Source: JBFKMV01 sp041629655 | GTDB taxonomy: Bacteria > Acidobacteriota > Polarisedimenticolia > Polarisedimenticolales > Polarisedimenticolaceae | Direction: 5' to 3' | Length of the DNA: 41,577 bases | Assembly: GCA_041629655.1 (NCBI GenBank) | Contig: JBFKMV010000022.1 | Span: 1-41,577, forward strand | Part shown: positions 40,556 through 41,577 of the stretch, piece after piece | How positions within the stretch are numbered: position 1 is the stretch's first letter | Layout of the letters: the number at the start of each line of letters is the position of its first letter | Position numbers and translations under genes: made by a program | Notes under the pieces: generated by a model | The model's database searches: none | What the model saw: the letters and a program-made list of their open reading frames with translations, nothing else | What the model was told of the DNA's origin: nothing

Positions 40556-41577
40556 CTCACCGCTCCCAGGATCGCGTCCCGGATCGCGACCGGATCGTGC
40601 ACGCCGCCGCCGGGGTGCGACACCGGCACGGCCGCCGCGCGGCCCGCCGCGCAGCGCTCGACCTCCAGCACCAGCTGGCCGAGATTGATCTCGGGGACGA
40701 CGAACGCCCGCACCTGCCCGGCCAGCTCGCGGATCCGCCGTTCCGGAAACGGCCAGATCACGATCGGGCGGAGCAGGCCGACCTTGACGCCCTCGGCGCG
40801 CGCCAGCTCGATGCCCATCCGGGCCACGCGGGCGGTGATGCCGTAGGCCACCACGACCACGTCCGCCCCGTCGACGTCGTGCTCCTCGAAGCGCACGATG
40901 CGCTCGGCGTTGTGCCGGATCTTGTTCACCAGGTGTCCGACGTTCTCGGCCTGGCACTTGGCGCTCATGATCGGGTAGCCGCGCTCGTCGTGGGTCAGAC
41001 CGGTGGCGTGGAAGCGGTAGCCGTCGCCGGCGCGGGCGAACTCCGGGGCCGGCCCCCCGTTGCGCCGGTACGGCAGGTACTCGCCGGGCGGCCGCTGCGT
41101 CAGCTTGCGCGGTACCACGTCGATCGCGCCGGCGGGCGGGATCGTGACCTTCTCGGTCATGTGGCCGACGCACTCGTCCATCATGAACATCACCGGCACG
41201 CGGTAGGCCTCCGCGAGGTCGAAGGCGTCGATGGTCAGATCGAACGCCTCCTGGGGCGACTGCGGGCTGAGCGAGATCAGCTCGTAGTCGCCGTGCGAGC
41301 CCCAGCGCGCCTGCATCACGTCGGCCTGGCCGACCATCGTCGGCAGGCCCGTCGAAGGTCCGCCGCGCTGCACGTTGACCACCACGCAGGGGATCTCCAT
41401 CATCGCGGCCAGCCCGATGTTCTCCATCATCAGGCTGAAGCCGGGGCCGGAGGTGACGGTCATCGACTTGGTGCCGGTCCACGACGACCCCACCACCGCG
41501 GCCATGCTGGCCAACTCGTCTTCCATCTGGATGAACGTGCCACCCATGGTGGGGAACCGCTGGGCGATGCGCTCCAC
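40552..41577 (-). CDS. korA: 2-oxoacid:ferredoxin oxidoreductase alpha subunit, KorA-like, 5' truncated
   Basis: The 341 visible residues run to the right edge, and about 40 N-terminal residues are missing compared with the usual length of about 380. Family marks are EDELASMAAVVGSSWTG, TSGPGFSLMMENIGLAAMME, VVNVQRGGPSTGLPT, FDLAEAYRVPVMFMMDE and VVVAYGITARVARMGIE. The product binds the substrate and forms the TPP-binding interface with the beta subunit. It is the first visible gene of an eight-gene operon that continues into the gamma subunit, hdrA, the Flx-like genes and the HdrC-HdrB fusion. Confidence 0.92.
   Translation of the reverse strand: MERIAQRFPTMGGTFIQMEDELASMAAVVGSSWTGTKSMTVTSGPGFSLMMENIGLAAMMEIPCVVVNVQRGGPSTGLPTMVGQADVMQARWGSHGDYELISLSPQSPQEAFDLTIDAFDLAEAYRVPVMFMMDECVGHMTEKVTIPPAGAIDVVPRKLTQRPPGEYLPYRRNGGPAPEFARAGDGYRFHATGLTHDERGYPIMSAKCQAENVGHLVNKIRHNAERIVRFEEHDVDGADVVVVAYGITARVARMGIELARAEGVKVGLLRPIVIWPFPERRIRELAGQVRAFVVPEINLGQLVLEVERCAAGRAAAVPVSHPGGGVHDPVAIRDAILGAVR

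Overview
The window is a GC-rich bacterial chromosome segment with very tight gene packing. No gap reaches 300 bases, many genes overlap by 4 to 38 bases, and GTG and TTG starts are frequent. I see no rRNA, tRNA, insertion sequence, phage gene or CRISPR array. An apolipoprotein N-acyltransferase and lipobox proteins point to a two-membrane bacterium. ECF sigma factors, a Ser/Thr kinase with a DUF4384-like tail, FG-GAP and PQQ-type propellers and Fn3-like secretion tails fit Acidobacteriota or a similar little-cultured phylum. I cannot fix the taxon from sequence alone. Ferredoxin-linked enzymes suggest an anaerobic or facultative metabolism.

Region 1 (1-3121) holds a truncated PQQ-type propeller protein, a right-handed beta-helix lipoprotein and a trypsin-like serine protease. 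Region 2 (3181-12513, all minus strand) is a tricarboxylic-acid operon. In transcription order it has a degenerate HD-domain protein, a MmgE/PrpD dehydratase, a Lys4-like aconitase-family hydratase, an isocitrate dehydrogenase-family enzyme, a CitD-CitE fusion and CitF. A glutaryl-CoA dehydrogenase-like flavoprotein lies just upstream. Together these could dehydrate, rehydrate, oxidise and cleave citrate or a longer or methylated homologue.

Region 3 (12564-21262) is mixed: a membrane glycosyltransferase, an NfeD-like protein, an M19 dipeptidase lipoprotein, a deoxyhypusine synthase-like protein, an ECF sigma operon, a SnoaL-like protein coupled to a carboxylesterase, and an FG-GAP secreted protein. 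Region 4 (21323-24832) is a signalling operon of ECF sigma factor, Ser/Thr kinase and TPR protein behind a good sigma-70 promoter. Region 5 (24975-32346) carries a fatty acid desaturase, Lnt, a subtilase with W-A-D-G repeats, a ClbS/DfsB-like protein, a tandem-ACT protein and a GNAT acetyltransferase.

Region 6 (32352-41577, minus strand, running off the right edge) is an eight-gene redox operon. It encodes a 2-oxoacid:ferredoxin oxidoreductase (KorA, KorB, gamma), HdrA, a fused FlxC/FlxD-like (MvhD) protein, FlxB-like and FlxA-like subunits, and a fused HdrC-HdrB protein with two CCG domains. The layout resembles Flx-Hdr electron-bifurcating complexes wired to a 2-oxoacid oxidoreductase. The most interesting reading of the window is that regions 2 and 6 together supply a reversible route between citrate-type acids, a 2-oxoacid and its CoA ester. 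That link is inference.
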